Assembly: GCA_028015205.1 (NCBI GenBank)
Contig: JAPWFG010000019.1
Coordinates: 2,480,001 to 2,544,000, forward strand
DNA length: 64,000 nt
Source: Mytilisepta virgata
Taxonomy: Eukaryota; Mollusca; Bivalvia; Mytilida; Mytilidae
Direction: 5' to 3'
Made by a program: the position numbers and the translations under genes. Each line of letters begins with the position of its first letter. Positions within the stretch are counted from its first letter, which is position 1. Of this stretch, positions 1 through 11,731 are shown in pieces. Below the pieces are notes generated by a model. It made no database searches. It had not been told where the DNA came from and saw nothing but the letters and a program-made list of their open reading frames with translations.

Positions 1-256
1 TCATAATGAGTTGTAGGCTAATTCATGAAACTTTGGAGCAATAACCATATACTATAACAATTTATTATCAAGTTCTCATCAGTTATCTATAGTACAAAAC
101 AAATAGGAAAATTAGAATTATCTCCCTTCAACCCTGTAGTTGTTGCTATTTTATGACAATAAGATTTGGTCTTATTAAACCATGTCATATTATTTTTTTC
201 TGATTATGAAGGTCCTATTAATAAGCTTTGTTGGAAAAACAGATATGATGTAATAA

Positions 257-325
257 AATAATTGGCAAAAAGGGCATTTTTAATACCATAAATAATTGGC
301 AAAAGGGGCATTTTTGGGACATATC
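257..325. repeat. Two-copy 34-bp tandem repeat
   Basis: The motif AATTGGCAAAA followed by GGGCATTTTT occurs twice, 34 bp apart. The copies differ mainly at their 3' ends. It lies in AT-rich non-coding DNA upstream of the first tentative exon. Positions 1-570 hold nothing else that I can identify. Confidence 0.7.
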
Positions 326-570
326 CTGCTAAATTGAGTGGGAAAATTGCTTAAATTTTAAATTTTTAGATGCATTCCTAAGGAATGGGAATTGTATACC
401 GGTAAGATGATAATATTGTATGTTCATCTGAATTGTAATTCATTTGATGGATGTTGGATTGCTTTAGATGTAAACTCTGATGTGTAAATATATAACAATG
501 AAAAGGATATGTTCATTTTTGATACAACATCCATTCAGATTGAACGTGTTAAAAAATGTACAACATTTAG

Positions 571-627
571 GATTCTTCCCAGCATTGAATGACAGTTCAA
601 TTGAAAAGAAATACAAAGAAAATAATG
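571..627 (+). CDS. Tentative internal exon of an unrecognised plus-strand gene
   Basis: This is a proposed 57-nt exon between an AG at 569-570 and a donor GGTGATG at 627. It was chosen because its phase (2 nt + 18 codons + 1 nt) joins in frame to the exon at 1001. The encoded stretch is polar and lysine-rich. The acceptor is poor, with little pyrimidine tract. The open frame also continues beyond the chosen donor, so the 3' boundary is uncertain. A donor at the alternative GAG/GTCACT would put a stop into the next exon. I recognise no domain. If real, the gene's start lies off the left edge or in an exon I cannot see. Confidence 0.3.
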
Positions 628-1000
628 GTGATGGAAATTTAAAAGAGGTCACTTGCTATCATTTTTTTGTTACATCAGTTTTTTCATCTGAATGTTTAAA
701 TATTTTTTCAGCCTACCTGTATTATTCACTCAGTTCATATATTTTTTATGCAAAGTTATCTAACATATATTTTGATGTGCACTGCAATTGCTGGTTGTGT
801 TTGAAACAGTTAGGAATTTTTATTATGAAATTTGGTGTCAAAATATGACCATAAGTTTTCTTTAACTGTTATTGCATACCAGTAAAATTTTATTTTATCT
901 CATACGTGTATAAAGCTTACCATTAGTAATCACATTCTGTTGTGAATAATTCAGATTAGAATTATCCTTGTTACAGAATACAGAAATTTTATCTTTACAG

Positions 1001-1072
1001 ATTACAACTTATGGTTCCATAAGTCAGTAGATGATATGGTTAACAGTACTAAGGAAGCAAACATGAAGCAAG
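1001..1072 (+). CDS. Tentative 72-nt internal exon, same plus-strand gene
   Basis: The acceptor is ATCTTTACAG (991-1000) and the donor is CAAG/GTATTT at 1072. Read in the frame that keeps phase (2 nt + 23 codons + 1 nt), the exon is fully open and has ordinary protein-like composition: Tyr-Asn-Leu-Trp-Phe-His near the start, then Asp, Lys, Asn and Met. It is not part of any repeat I can see, unlike most of the surrounding 3 kb. It connects in phase to both neighbouring proposed exons. The protein family is not recognised. Transcript evidence would decide whether the exon is real. Confidence 0.4.
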
Positions 1073-1879
1073 GTATTTTAACATTACAGTTAATTTATAA
1101 TAAGACAGATTCAAGATTTATCAAATGAAAAAACTACATCAAGTTTATTTTTCAAATATCATATAAATAAAATTACTAGTAGTAAATCTTTTTGGAGTAA
1201 ATAAAAAAACTGATTAAAAAGTATAGGTCACTTAGGGACGAGATCAAAAGTTCAATGTGGGATAAAAACTTAATTCAGATAGTTTTTTTCGCTAACCTCC
1301 CCCCACCCCGCCTCTTAATTTGGGAAAAATTGATTGACCAATATGGGCATATGCTTTGAGAGTATACTTAATGTATAATGGGTCCTGTTTTTCCTCAATC
1401 AGACATACCATGTTAGAGTTATTGCCCTTGAAAATGTCAATTTTGTTTGCAGATTTTCCCTTTTTGTGCAATTATTGTGAAAGGAGATAAATAATCAATG
1501 TAAGAATAAAAGTTGTTCAGTTAATTAAGATCTATCACTGTGCCAATTTTCAGGTCAATCAGACAACCTATATTAGAGTTATTGCCCTTGGAAATTTAAT
1601 TTTTTTCAGATTTTCACATATGTTCAAGTTTAGCATTTTTAATCAGGATGTTGTTTATTTATATTTTATTGCTACTTGAAATTATTTTTATTGAAATTCT
1701 GTTTAATGTTTTGAATATTTCATCAACATTCAATTCACAATAATTATTTTTTCATTGATGTACTCGTGAGCTTTGGTGCCGAGTGAGGGACCATACTCAA
1801 GGTTTTAGCATTTTTTTTTTTCACTTCCATGTCATTTCCTGCAAAATCAGGTAAACTTTTCACTCTTGTTTATATCATG

Positions 1880-1951
1880 ATTATTGTCCTTTGCCACAAT
1901 TGTCCATTTACATCGTGCTTATTTATTATTGTCCTTTGCCACAATTGTCCA
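1880..1951. repeat. 27-bp sequence duplicated 45 bp apart
   Basis: ATTATTGTCCTTTGCCACAA plus seven more bases begins at 1880 and again at 1925, with identical copies. This is a short local duplication in non-coding DNA. Confidence 0.75.
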
Positions 1952-2199
1952 GAATCAATTTTACTTCCATAAAAGTCCATTCATGTTAATATTTTTGATG
2001 CAGATTTATAACCAAAACATTGCACAGGTTGTCCAGAGCAAATGCCTGAAATCAGGTATACAAAGCTTTGAATCAATTTTTCTGACTTCTATAAAATAAA
2101 GGCATTTTCTAAATATATCATTCAAAAGAAGTGATATCATAGCTATATGTTTTAGCATCTTTCAAATTATAAAAAATGATGTCTTGTTTGACATTTTGT

Positions 2200-2997
2200 G
2201 CTTTTTTTTATGTTATTATTTCAAAAATCTTCTCCTCTGAAACTACAGAATGGATTTGGATAAAACTTGGCATGATTGTTCCTTAGTGCATCCTGCACAA
2301 AGTTTATGCTGCGATTTTTGATCCGTTGAAAAACATGGCCACTGTTACTAAAAATAGAACATAGGGGTCAAACAACAGTTTTTCGCAAATATCTCAAAAA
2401 TCATTAGGTTACGGCAAATTCTGCAGGTTGAAAGTGTTCAGCATGATGAGAGCTACCTGTGTGCTGTTTTTCGTGAAAATCTGTCAACTGATGTTAGAGT
2501 TATTGCCCTTTTTTGACATTTTTGGCTTTTTTTTAATGTTATTATTTCAAAAATCTTCTTTTCTGAAACTACTATTGAAAATCAAATGAAACTTGGTAAG
2601 ATTGTTCATTAGGGTATCCTGCAAAAAGTTAATGCTTGGATTTTTGATTGGTCGAAAAACATGTCCGCCCTTACTAAAAATAAAACATAGGGGTCAAAAT
2701 GCTGTTTTTTGCTATTTTGTCCTGAATTATAGAAAGAAAATGAAGATGAAAGCTACTCTCAAGGTAAACATGGTATCCCGAGTTGAATGGTGATGATGAA
2801 AGTTTGTTTTGGACGGCCATTTTTAAAATGGCTGCCAATTTACTGCCATTTTCCCGCCATTTTTTACACTTGCTCGGTTTTCAACAATATTTGGTTTTTA
2901 AAGTTAACATGGTATCCTTACTGAATGGTGATGATGAGATTTAGTTTATAGTGCATTGTTTGCCAGGTGAGCGATTCAGGCTCTTGAGAGCCTCTTG
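2200..2997 (-). mobile_element. Family G element copy, minus orientation, one end missing
   Basis: Read on the minus strand, this copy starts with the family G hairpin (GAGGCTCTCAAGAGCCTG) at about 2997-2975, followed by GCTCACCTGG. It then matches the longer copy at 24724-26027 over most of its length, including the segment with repeated 'ATGGC(G/A)GCCATTTT' motifs near 2815-2860. The opposite end of the family (CCAGGTGAGCTAA) is not found here. The open frames inside are not coding. The family is non-autonomous, with no protein visible in any copy of this window. Confidence 0.7.
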
Positions 2998-3321
2998 TTG
3001 TTCTGTATATTGACTTGGACATCACTTTTAAAAAATATTGGAAAAAAGTGATGTGTATTTTTAGTATGCATCAAAAAAAGGCACTGTTACATTATAATTT
3101 TATACATATCATTCAAAATTCACGATCGATAAAGTGTTTGAACGACGTAGATACTATGATTGATTTCGCCCAAATACTCTCAGCCCAAAAATTTGCTTTT
3201 CGGTACGGTTTGATGGCTTTTATTTGCTTTAAAAGTCCAAACATATGTTAGAGCTGAACTTGAATCTGAATTGTTCAATCTATAAATCGATCTAGGATAA
3301 CAAAACTTGCAGTGATTTTTA

Positions 3322-3339
3322 CCCCCCCCCCCCCCCCCC
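3322..3339. repeat. Poly-C run of 18
   Basis: A homopolymer C tract followed by ACCCCTCCTC. It is prone to assembly and replication error. Confidence 0.9.
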
Positions 3340-3395
3340 ACCCCTCCTCAACCCCAAACTATTTGAATTAAGTTTTTTATCCTATCCCTTAATAT

Positions 3396-4338
3396 CTATG
3401 TGAAATAAGTGCAGAGGTTTTCTTGTAAAACATTGAATATTGTTTTATTATTATGATAATACTATTAACACTTGTAAAATTTCTATCCCACTCATTTTTG
3501 CTATATTGAAGGAACTGTTGTCCAAGTATGTTAACTTCACAATAATAAAACAATAGCAGAATATAACAGTGGAAAACGGAAAATGACATCTAAATAAAAA
3601 CTTTTTGTAAGATTCTTTGTATGCAAATACTCTTACATCTTTATCTTGGTATTGATGGAACTTTACACATCTTACCAGTATGTTTGAATTTGAAAGTCAG
3701 AAATGCTCTTTTACTTCAAAAAGTGTTAAATGGACAAAACATTGATTGATACTGTAACATTTTCTTTCAATATTTCAATGACAGTAAAGTTTAGGTATAG
3801 TCAGCTACCATTGGCTGACGAATGCCTCTTTGTTAATGCAAAAACTTGGATAATGCATAAATTACATCGTTCTATATAGAATTTAAGGGTGCAGGGAAAC
3901 AATTTTAGCATAAAGAGCACTTAAACACAATTTCAGGACTGAAAAGGGCAAATAAAATGGTTCAAAATTTGAATATAATCCGTAATTCAAGGATTTAATA
4001 TCTTTGAGAAATTCTAAAGTTTTTTTAAATTCCTATTTAATGCACTTTCAAATCATTCAGGCTCAGTCATTTGCTTTAAAAAGTTCATTTTACTATTTTT
4101 TATTGTTCTGCTTAATTTAGAAGGCAGATGGGACTATTTTGGGCTAGATGGAACACTGAACCTTTGATCTTAATCCATTTACTTCTGATTAAGTTAAATC
4201 GTAAGAAGTTGGGAGTTGTTTATGATTCCTCAATTCTTCAAGATTGAAATGACTCAAAGGGGTTTTAAATATGTAATTTTATATGATAGATGTATTTTGT
4301 TTTGTAATGAACTTGGATCCTCTTGTATTAAATTTCAG
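3396..4338. other. Non-coding stretch, nothing identified
   Basis: AT-rich sequence with stop codons in all frames. It carries no repeat match elsewhere in the window that I can see. It lies in the proposed intron before the exon at 4339. Confidence 0.6.
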
Positions 4339-4400
4339 GAGATGATTTTACAGGACATTCACGTCTTCTTCTACCGACTCCGTGGTCACCACTTTGTTAA
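4339..4400 (+). CDS. Tentative terminal coding exon, same plus-strand gene
   Basis: The acceptor is TTAAATTTCAG, ending at 4338. The first two bases complete a Gly codon left open by the exon at 1001-1072. The frame then encodes 19 more residues (starting Asp-Asp-Phe-Thr-Gly-His, ending Pro-Trp-Ser-Pro-Leu-Cys) and stops at TAA 4398-4400. An ATTAAA at 4496-4501 is a possible polyadenylation signal. A different frame of this exon is open for longer (4216-4500) but does not keep phase with the upstream exon. No family is recognised. Confidence 0.35.
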
Positions 4401-4744
4401 TGTAATTGTAAAATGGAAGAAAGAAGAATATACATTTATAATTTCTCTACTAACCAATGGAGTGATGGTTATGTTGATGGTAAAACTTTATAAATATTAA
4501 AGAAGATAATTAAGATATCAGAAGAGTCTGTAAAAATGTCTTTATATAATTTGTATTATTTTTCGGAACTTTTTCCAAGGGACAATTAAAAAACATATGT
4601 TTACAGTACACTTAACAGTTTTAAGTTTTGAATTAGATTAATGGAAGTTGAAGGAATGTAAATATATGTGAGAATTTAAGAATTTGCAGTATTGTTATTT
4701 TGAATTGCATAAAATATAATTTTTTTAATCAGGTTATTTTGGTT

Positions 4745-4870
4745 ACTGTGGATTCATTTATTTTCGTGGATAGAGAAAAAAATGCATTTCGTGGGATACG
4801 TAAATTCGTGGATTGGTGGCTTAGAAAAAAATATAAAATGTTGTTGAAATACTGAAATTCGTGGCCTGGC
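4745..4870. repeat. Fragment of a dispersed repeat with TTCGTGG motifs
   Basis: GTGGATTCATTTATTTTCGTGG followed by further TTCGTGG and TCGTGGGATAC motifs at roughly 20-50 bp spacing. A related inverted piece (CCACGAAAACCACGAA) is at about 10170-10190. From memory, sequences of this type are abundant in bivalve DNA. No protein is present. Confidence 0.5.
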
Positions 4871-5640
4871 ATATCAGATATCATGAAAATACTGAGACAA
4901 AACGTGCCGATCAGACTTTGATATTGTACAGTAAAGTACTGATTTTAAGCACTTATAAAACAAAAGTCTAACAAACAGATTCTTCAGATTTGTCATAAAT
5001 TTAACAAGATTAACAAAATCCGTAATTATTTACTTGTTGGGTTAATCAGGTGTGAAATATGTATTGAGATAATTGCAATCACTTGTCACCAAATACCTTG
5101 GGGCATATACATACATATGTTTAATCCGATTAAGACCAATAATGTCTGCTTTATTATCTTTTTACAAGGTGTTTTTACTGTAATTTATATGAAGGTCTTT
5201 ATTGTTTAGGCCTACTTAGGATTAATATTTTTATACGACCGCAAAATTTTTGTGGTCGTATATTGGTATGACGTTGGCGTCGTCGTCGTCGTCGTTGGTT
5301 TTCGCACTATAACTTTAGTATAAGTAAATAGAAATCTATGAAATTTAAACACAAGGTTTATGACCACAAAAGGAAGGTTGAGATTGATTTTGGGAGTTTT
5401 GGTCCCAACAGTTTAAGAATTAGGTTCCAAAAAAAGGGCCCAATAAGCAATTTTCTTGGTTTTCGCACAATAACTTTAGTATAAGTAAATAGAAATCTAT
5501 GAAATTTAAACACAAGGTTTATGACCACAAAAGGAAGGTTGGGATTGATTTTAGGAGTTTTGGTCCAAACAGTTTAGGAATAAGGGGCCAAAAGGGTCCA
5601 AAATTAAACTTTGTTTGATTTCATCGAAAATTGAACTATT

Positions 5641-6265
5641 AAGTAAGTAAGTAAATTCTTTATTTAAAGAGGGTAACACAGTTAGTTTACAAAACTAATC
5701 TTCCCTGAGGCCCTCATGAACACAACATATTAAACAAAACAAAACATATAAAATTGAATATTACAATGTGTACTCATACTACAGTACCATAGATAATTTG
5801 ACCGTAATAACATATATATTGTACAAAACATTGGTATGGTTCGAGACACTGTCTAGCCATGATCTTATTTATGTAAAAAGTTCTTTATTTTTGTTTTAAA
5901 AAGGTTTTTGTTTGCTACATTATGCAAACTCATAGGTAAATCATTCCATAATACTGAACCCGAATATAAAAATGAGTGTTTGTATAATTCAATATTAGGT
6001 TTAGGAACAAATAATTTTTCTATCACATTATTTCGTAATTGGTAAGGATTGTCAGAAAACTTAAATATATTTTTGAGATAAATTGGTGCTTCACTGTTAA
6101 TGATTTTATGCATCAGCAAATATTTATGATATTTTATTCTCATGTCGACAGTCATCCATCCTAGTCGTTTAAATAGAGGTTCTGATGGTGCTAATGGGTC
6201 AGCATCTAGGATGACTCGCGCAGCTCTCTTTTGTAGTTTTATTACCCTAGACAATTGGTCAGTTC
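5641..6265 (-). pseudogene. 5'-truncated LINE: C-terminal end of the reverse-transcriptase ORF and 3' tail
   Basis: On the minus strand an open frame at 6254-5865 encodes about 129 residues typical of the last part of CR1/jockey-group LINE ORF2 proteins. It starts with a 'LQKRAARVILDAD' segment, continues with 'LFKRLGWM' and ends with a 'SFLYSGSVLWNDLP' segment. It stops at 5865 and is followed by a 3' UTR with AATAAAGAA and a (TTAC)n tail at 5641-5660. The element is only about 0.6 kb, a normal outcome of incomplete reverse transcription. It interrupts a repeat unit of element A: AAATTGAA on one side and TTGGGGTTCT on the other are contiguous in intact units at about 6400 and 6670. It cannot move by itself. 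Confidence 0.8.
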
Positions 6266-7114
6266 CACAATTGGGGTTCTCTGATATGCCGAATCTAACC
6301 GTGTATTTAGATTCTTAATTTTTGGTCCCGTTTTCAAATTGGTCTACATTAAGGTCCAAAGGGTCCAAAATTAAACTTAGTTTGATTTTAACAAAAATTG
6401 AATTCTTGGGGTTCTTTGATATGCTGAATCTAAACATGTACTTAGTTTTTTTATTATGGGCCCCGTTTTCAAGTTGGTCCAAATCGGGTCCAAAATTATT
6501 AAACTTTGTTTGATTTCAACAAAAATTGAATATATGGGGTTCTTCGATATGCTGAATCTAACCATGTATTTAGATTTTTGATATTTGGGCCCGGTTATCA
6601 AATTGGTCTACATTGAGGTTTAGAGGGTCCAAAATTGAACTTTATTTGATTTCATCAAAAATTGAATTCTTGGGGTTCTTTGATATGCTGAATTTAACCA
6701 TGTATTTAGATTTTGGATATTGGAATACCACAAAGGGATGGTAAGAATTGTCTTTGGGAGTTATGGCTCAAACCGTTAAGGAATAAGGTGCAAAAAAGGG
6801 GGGAAAAGGGTTTCCAGGTTAATGGACAATTACTTAAGTACAAAACATAATTTAAAAGGCAGTGTAAGGTTGGTAATTGAAACTCATTTGAATATCTCAC
6901 CTAAACTGATTTTAAATTATTTATATTGGAAATTTGCCAAAAACTTTAGTTTAATGAACTTCATTTGAAATTTGCCAATATAAAATGTTGCTGATGAAGC
7001 TTTTTTGTTTATCTCACCTAAACTGCTTTTAAATTATGTATATTGGAAATTTGCCAAAAACTTTATTATTAAATTTCTGATTTATATATAAAAGCAAATA
7101 ATAATGAAAAGATC

Positions 7115-9170
7115 CAATTGTTCAAAGAACAATTGAGGGCTTTCCCAGGTTAAATGACCTTTACATGCGACCTCATGACATTCAGATTGATTAAACCCCA
7201 AATGATGAACATCTCTGAAGCAGAACCACTTTTGTATCGTTAACGATAAAAAAGGTCAAAATATAGGACGCTTTCTGGCTCAATGACCTTGACACATGAT
7301 TCCTTGCCTTTCATGTTGACTTGCCTTCCAAAGCTGAATATCTTTGAAGAAGAACTACTTCAATATCTCTTTCAAGAATTCGTCTTGTCATGATGAGTGA
7401 ATGTAGGGATGATTTTAGGGTGGGGATCTTGACCAGTTTTGAGATAATTCATGATTGATCAAATGAAAAAAGGTTCAAATTTAGGACGCATTTTTCATTA
7501 GGTTACCTTGACCTGTAATCTGCTTTGGCTTTGCCTTTTAACAAAGTACATTATTCATCAGAAATCATTTAAATGTCTTTTTAAAAGTAGGAAGGCCAAA
7601 AATTAGGATATTACCCTTGACCTCTTGACCTATGTTCATTCTCAAGGTCACATTCCCAGAAGATCAAAACTGAAGACTCATGCTTCTATCATATATAGGT
7701 GCTGAGTTATATCCGAAAAAACAATTTTCCAATACTTCAGTGTGAATACCTCCTATAAGATGAACTCAAATCCTTTTCATGTAATGTAATAAATTTGCAC
7801 CTCTATACTTCTGTATCTTTTAAGATAAAACAGGGGAAAATCTAGGACGAATTCTTACTCAATGGCCTTGACATATGATATCTTGATAAAAGAACCACTT
7901 CAATATCTGTTTTGGTAAAAAAGGTTAAAATCTAGGAAGTTTTCTCACTCATTGATCTTGACATATGATATCTTGTCTTTTACGTTGATTTGCCTTCCGA
8001 AGCTGAATATCTCTGAAGAAGAACCACTTCAATATCTCTTTTGGTAAAAAAGTTGAAATCTGTGACTTATTTTTCATTTAATGACCTTGAACTGTAATCT
8101 TATTATCTTTAAAGATAAAAAAGGTCAAAATCTAGGACGTTTTCTCACTCAATGACCTTGACATTTGCTGTTTTGACGTTCACGTTGATTTGTCTTCCTA
8201 AGCTGAATATTTCTAAAGAAGAACCACTTCAATATCTCTATTGGTAAAAAAGGTTAAAATCTAAGACGTATTTTTCATTAAATGACCTTGACCTGTAATC
8301 ATGTGACCGTGACTATGATTTGCCTTTCAACAGAGTCCTTTTCTCATTAGAAAGCATTCAAATATCTTCTAATAATAGAAAGGTCAAAAATTAGGACGTT
8401 GACCTTGACATTTTGGTCTAAGGTCATCCTCAAGGTCACATCCCCCGATGATCAAAACTGAAGACCCCATGCCTCTATCATATAAAGTTACTGAGTTTTA
8501 CCCGAAAAACTAATTTACCAATGCTTCAATGGGACATAACTCTTATAAGATGACCTCAGATCCTTTTCATGGAAATGTAACAAAGTTGCGTCTTTAGATG
8601 CCAGACATTTTACACCCCCAACCATTCCTGTATCTTTTATCATTTCAGAGGAGTAGTGCACACAAGCAAAGGTCAAAATATAGAACGTGACCTTGACCTT
8701 TGACCTTATTTCTATTTTGAAGATGAAAGGTCATGAGGGTATATGGTGAAGACTTTAGGTCTGTATCACTTCTGGTTTTTAAGATATACTTGTATATCAC
8801 TTACACGAATCATTTTAGGGGAGGTAACTCCCATAAGATGTCGTCAGATCCTTTCCGCTAACATTCAACAAAGTTGCGTATGGATTGACTGAGGACTTTA
8901 GAAAAGATTTTGAAGCGATATCTTTTAAGGTTTCAGAGGAGTAGTACACACAATCTTTTTGGTGTTGGGGAAGATAACTCCGTAACGACAAAGTTTACGA
9001 CATAATTCCCATAACACATCAAATCATTTTCATGACCGATATCATAGACAAAATATGAAAGCGATATGTCGCGAACTCACTTGTCAGGAAATGGCGGAAG
9101 AAAAAGAATAATAATATTAAACAGAAGAAATACAATAAGGACTTTCCGTCCGGAGACGGGAAAGCCCTTA
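7115..9170. mobile_element. Stem-loop-ended element F with tandem-like core
   Basis: The left end has a perfect 9-bp hairpin (CAATTGTTC-AAA-GAACAATTG, 7115-7135), then GGGCTTTCCC at 7137-7146. The right end has an ACTTTCCGTC / GACGGGAAAG hairpin (9137-9169) whose right arm contains GGGAAAGCCC (9158-9167), the exact reverse complement of the left decamer. An AATAATAAT-like tract lies just before the right hairpin. The interior repeats diverged blocks. Blocks starting AGCTGAATAT and running to ACTTCAATATCT occur near 7331, 7997 and 8198. A longer block with GGTCAAAAATTAGGA recurs about 790 bp apart. No coding capacity is seen. The architecture matches element D (50957-52400), with unrelated sequence. 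Confidence 0.6.
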
Positions 9171-9222
9171 ATGATAAGGCAAGAGATACACACCAAACAG
9201 GATGTGTAAATTATTATAATAA

Positions 9223-9351
9223 GTATTGTGCAATAGCAAGAAATTTTCAATTGCACAGTATTGCGCAATAGCAAGGAATCTTCAATTGCACAGTATTGCA
9301 CAATAGCAAGAAATCTTCAATTGCACAGTATTGCGCAATAGCAAGAAATTG
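9223..9351. repeat. 35-bp minisatellite, about 3.7 copies
   Basis: Units begin GTATTGCGCAATAGCAAG at 9223, 9258, 9293 and 9328. Each contains the short palindrome ATTGCGCAAT (one base variant in two units). Units differ by one or two substitutions. The array sits between element F and the resumed core of element A. Confidence 0.9.
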
Positions 9352-10134
9352 ATATTTGGGCCCGGTTATCAAATTGGTCCACATTGAGGTTTAAAGGGTC
9401 CAAAAGGGGCCTACAAACAAGCATTTTTCTAGTTTCCAGACAATAACTTGTGTTCAAGTGTATGGATCTCTCTGAAATTGTACTGCAAGGTACCATACCA
9501 CAAAGGGAAGGCTGGGATTGAATTTGGGGGTGATAAATCATAAGGGGGTTCAAAAAATTTGGGGGAGGGATTTTTTTTTCCTTTTTTTTGTCTTTAAAAT
9601 TTAAAATTTTAAATTGGTTATTTCTGATTTATATATAAAAGCAAATAATACTGATATGGTTTGAATAGGTAAATTAAAAATTTTTAAGTTCTTAGGCCAC
9701 ATTCATTCTGTGTCAGAAACCTATGCTGTGTCAAATATTTATTCACAATCCAAATTCAGTGCTGTATCAAGCTTGAATGTTGTGTTCATACTTGCCCCAA
9801 CTGTTCAGGGTTCGACCTCTGCGGTCGTATCAAGCTGCGCCCAGCGGAGCATTTTATTCTTGAATGTTTGAATAAAAAAAACGGAAGTGACTTCTGCGAC
9901 AATTTACACAGTCAAGATATTTTTAAAGAAAATTGTTTGAGCGTTTATTTGTTACCAAAGACAAAATTACACGAAATACAATATCCTCTATATGGATATT
10001 GCTGACTCATCATATGTCAGTATCCAAGTACATGCTGTAAAGACGTAATTGTTCAATGTTGTCTCGTATAGGTACATCAAAACTCTGTGTTTTCAAACTT
10101 CAGTGTATTTAATCTGAAGTAAAAATATTATTTT

Positions 10135-10205
10135 TCGTTTGATATTTATATTTGTGGTTAACTGGGACCCACGAAAACCACGAACATTGGTATACAACGA
10201 ATATG
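10135..10205. repeat. Inverted fragment of the TTCGTGG repeat
   Basis: Contains TATTTGTGGTTAACTGGGAC and CCACGAAAACCACGAA, resembling the opposite end of the repeat at 4745-4870. It may be the displaced right end of that element, with the A/F composite inserted between. Confidence 0.4.
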
Positions 10206-11731
10206 CAATATACATTGTTATACAGTTGACTCCATATGAAATGGATAAAGACCAGCCAATTTATTTCAGCATAAACATAAATTTATTATAAGTAAAATAA
10301 TTTACCTGACGTAGTTGAGGGGCAAAGAATACATTATCATTATTATATGAAACATTGGGACCAGAGGATTTATTTTTATATAACCAGTTTAAATTTACCT
10401 TTCATGGTTGAGTACCAAAAATCCCTTTTAATCATTGTTGTGATGGGACTAGTCAATTTATGTTAGAGTATTGTTACATATATATTTTTTAATCAGGTGC
10501 TATATTTGATGCAATATACTGTAATACTATTGACTCCATATGAAATAATTTATCGTAACCAGATATTGATTTATTAGTATTAAATATGACAAAGTTTCAT
10601 GGAATTATATGTTAGTGGTCTGAAATATGATTTTGATATTATTACAGTTGTTATTTTTGTGCTCAGTATTTTGATAATATTATTATTGTTAGTCAGTACC
10701 GGTATTTGTTATTGCCAATTATTTTAAATTGATATAATTCAGGAAAAAATAAGGTTGTTTGTCAGTATAGTGTACTGCCTTTTATTATGAATACATGCTT
10801 CAGAAATATAGTTAATGTCATAAACAAGGCTTTATACGGTTAGTGACAGTATATGATAAAATTAAATGCTGTTATTTCTACTGCTCTGATAACACAGTTG
10901 CAGTATACTATTAATATTATAGTTACATAGATACATTTGTACTACCTTGAGGAAGCATACATTATGAAGTTGTTAGCTTCCAATATTTTTCAGTTTAGAA
11001 TTTTAATTGAATCTACCCGGTATTTCATCTTGTATGTAACAGATGGAACATCGATCAATCTGCCATATTTGTTTCCTCAGATTACATGAATGCTGATGTA
11101 ACCGTCTGTTGCTGGGAATATTATATTAAAATATTTGTTTCAAAGAATTTCATTGGTGTGTAAACACCAACTCACTGACAATTTAAATGAAGCCCAAAGG
11201 ACATCGTGTAAACAACTGCCAACCTCTTATGATTTAACTTAATCTGAATTAAATGATTAAGATCAAAGGTTGAGTTTACTATAAAAACAACTTTTATTGC
11301 TTATAATTAACAAAATTTGAGGAATTTTACAAAATAAAATATAAAAACAGCACTATTTCCCTTGCTCATGATTCCTACGCTGATATTGTCCAGCAAAAAA
11401 TTAACGTAACTGGAAGTCGCAACGTAGGAATATAGAAATGGATAAATGACCGATCAAAATAATGGGATTTTCTATTGCAGTTTGACAGGTGTTTCTGAAG
11501 CATTTAAATTTTTGACATTATGGATGAATTCAGGTTCATTCAGATTTGTTTCTTGCATAAATAAATATTCTGAGTCCGTAATTCCACACAACCTTAGTTT
11601 TACAGGAGTACAACAGCACAATTTTTAAAGGAACTTTTTAATGACCTTTGTGTTTTAATAAAAGTCTAGTCAATTTATATTTCTATTGATATATAACAGT
11701 AAGATGTTGAAATATCATTACTTATATTATT
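10206..11731. other. Non-coding DNA; one weak terminal-exon candidate
   Basis: AT-rich and unique within the window. A good acceptor (TTTTCTATTGCAG, ending 11481) is followed by an open frame stopping at 11626-11628, with AATAAA about 30 bp later. I could not connect it in phase to any other exon, so it is not called as coding. Confidence 0.5.

Larger units (their letters stand above)
1232..3395. repeat. Inverted pair of short repeat ends around poly-C, with internal repeat debris
   Basis: GGATAAAAACTTAATTCA with a following C-rich tract at about 1258-1315 recurs inverted at about 3340-3395 (GAATTAAGTTTTTTATCC after a C run). The two look like ends of one older inverted-repeat element whose interior now holds other insertions, but the pairing may be chance placement of two copies. 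All of it falls in the proposed intron between the exons at 1001 and 4339. No coding sequence is visible inside. Confidence 0.35.
5232..9860. mobile_element. Composite tandem-core element A (pearl/HINE-like), split by nested insertions
   Basis: The left end is a hairpin (TATACGACCGCAAAA / TTTTGTGGTCGTATA, 5232-5262) followed by a GTC/CGT microsatellite. Two direct copies of an approximately 161-bp unit start at about 5297 and 5458 (TTTTCGCACTATAACTTTAG). Three or more copies of a unit of roughly 120-140 bp (GATATGCTGAATCTAA) lie at 6290-6720. The right end at about 9798-9860 contains TGCGGTCGTAT, the exact reverse complement of ATACGACCGCA at the left, followed by a GC-rich hairpin near 9837-9851. 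Between these lie a LINE fragment (5641-6265), element F (7115-9170) and a 35-bp minisatellite. Stem-loops, subterminal inverted repeats and a tandem core fit the Helentron-associated (pearl) type. That classification is inference. Confidence 0.6.

Noticed and set aside
480..848. 122-codon plus-strand open frame as a single exon gene
   Set aside because: Its C-terminal half is Phe/Tyr-rich translation of AT-rich DNA. Only the 571-627 segment has a phase-consistent splice partner.
2815..2860. Palindromic GCCATTTTAAAATGGC block as a regulatory operator
   Set aside because: It is part of the family G repeat, is also present at 25330-25365, and has no link to a promoter.
4410..4483. Kelch-like short peptide in an alternative frame
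   Set aside because: About 20 residues resemble one Kelch blade, but they lie beyond an in-frame stop, are isolated and are too short to support.
4216..4500. 94-codon open frame
   Set aside because: It overlaps the tentative terminal exon in a different phase, has no domain, and does not keep phase with the upstream exon.
9223..9351. CRISPR-like regular repeats
   Set aside because: The units are head-to-tail with no unique spacers, in a eukaryotic repeat context. The same applies to 51151-52310.
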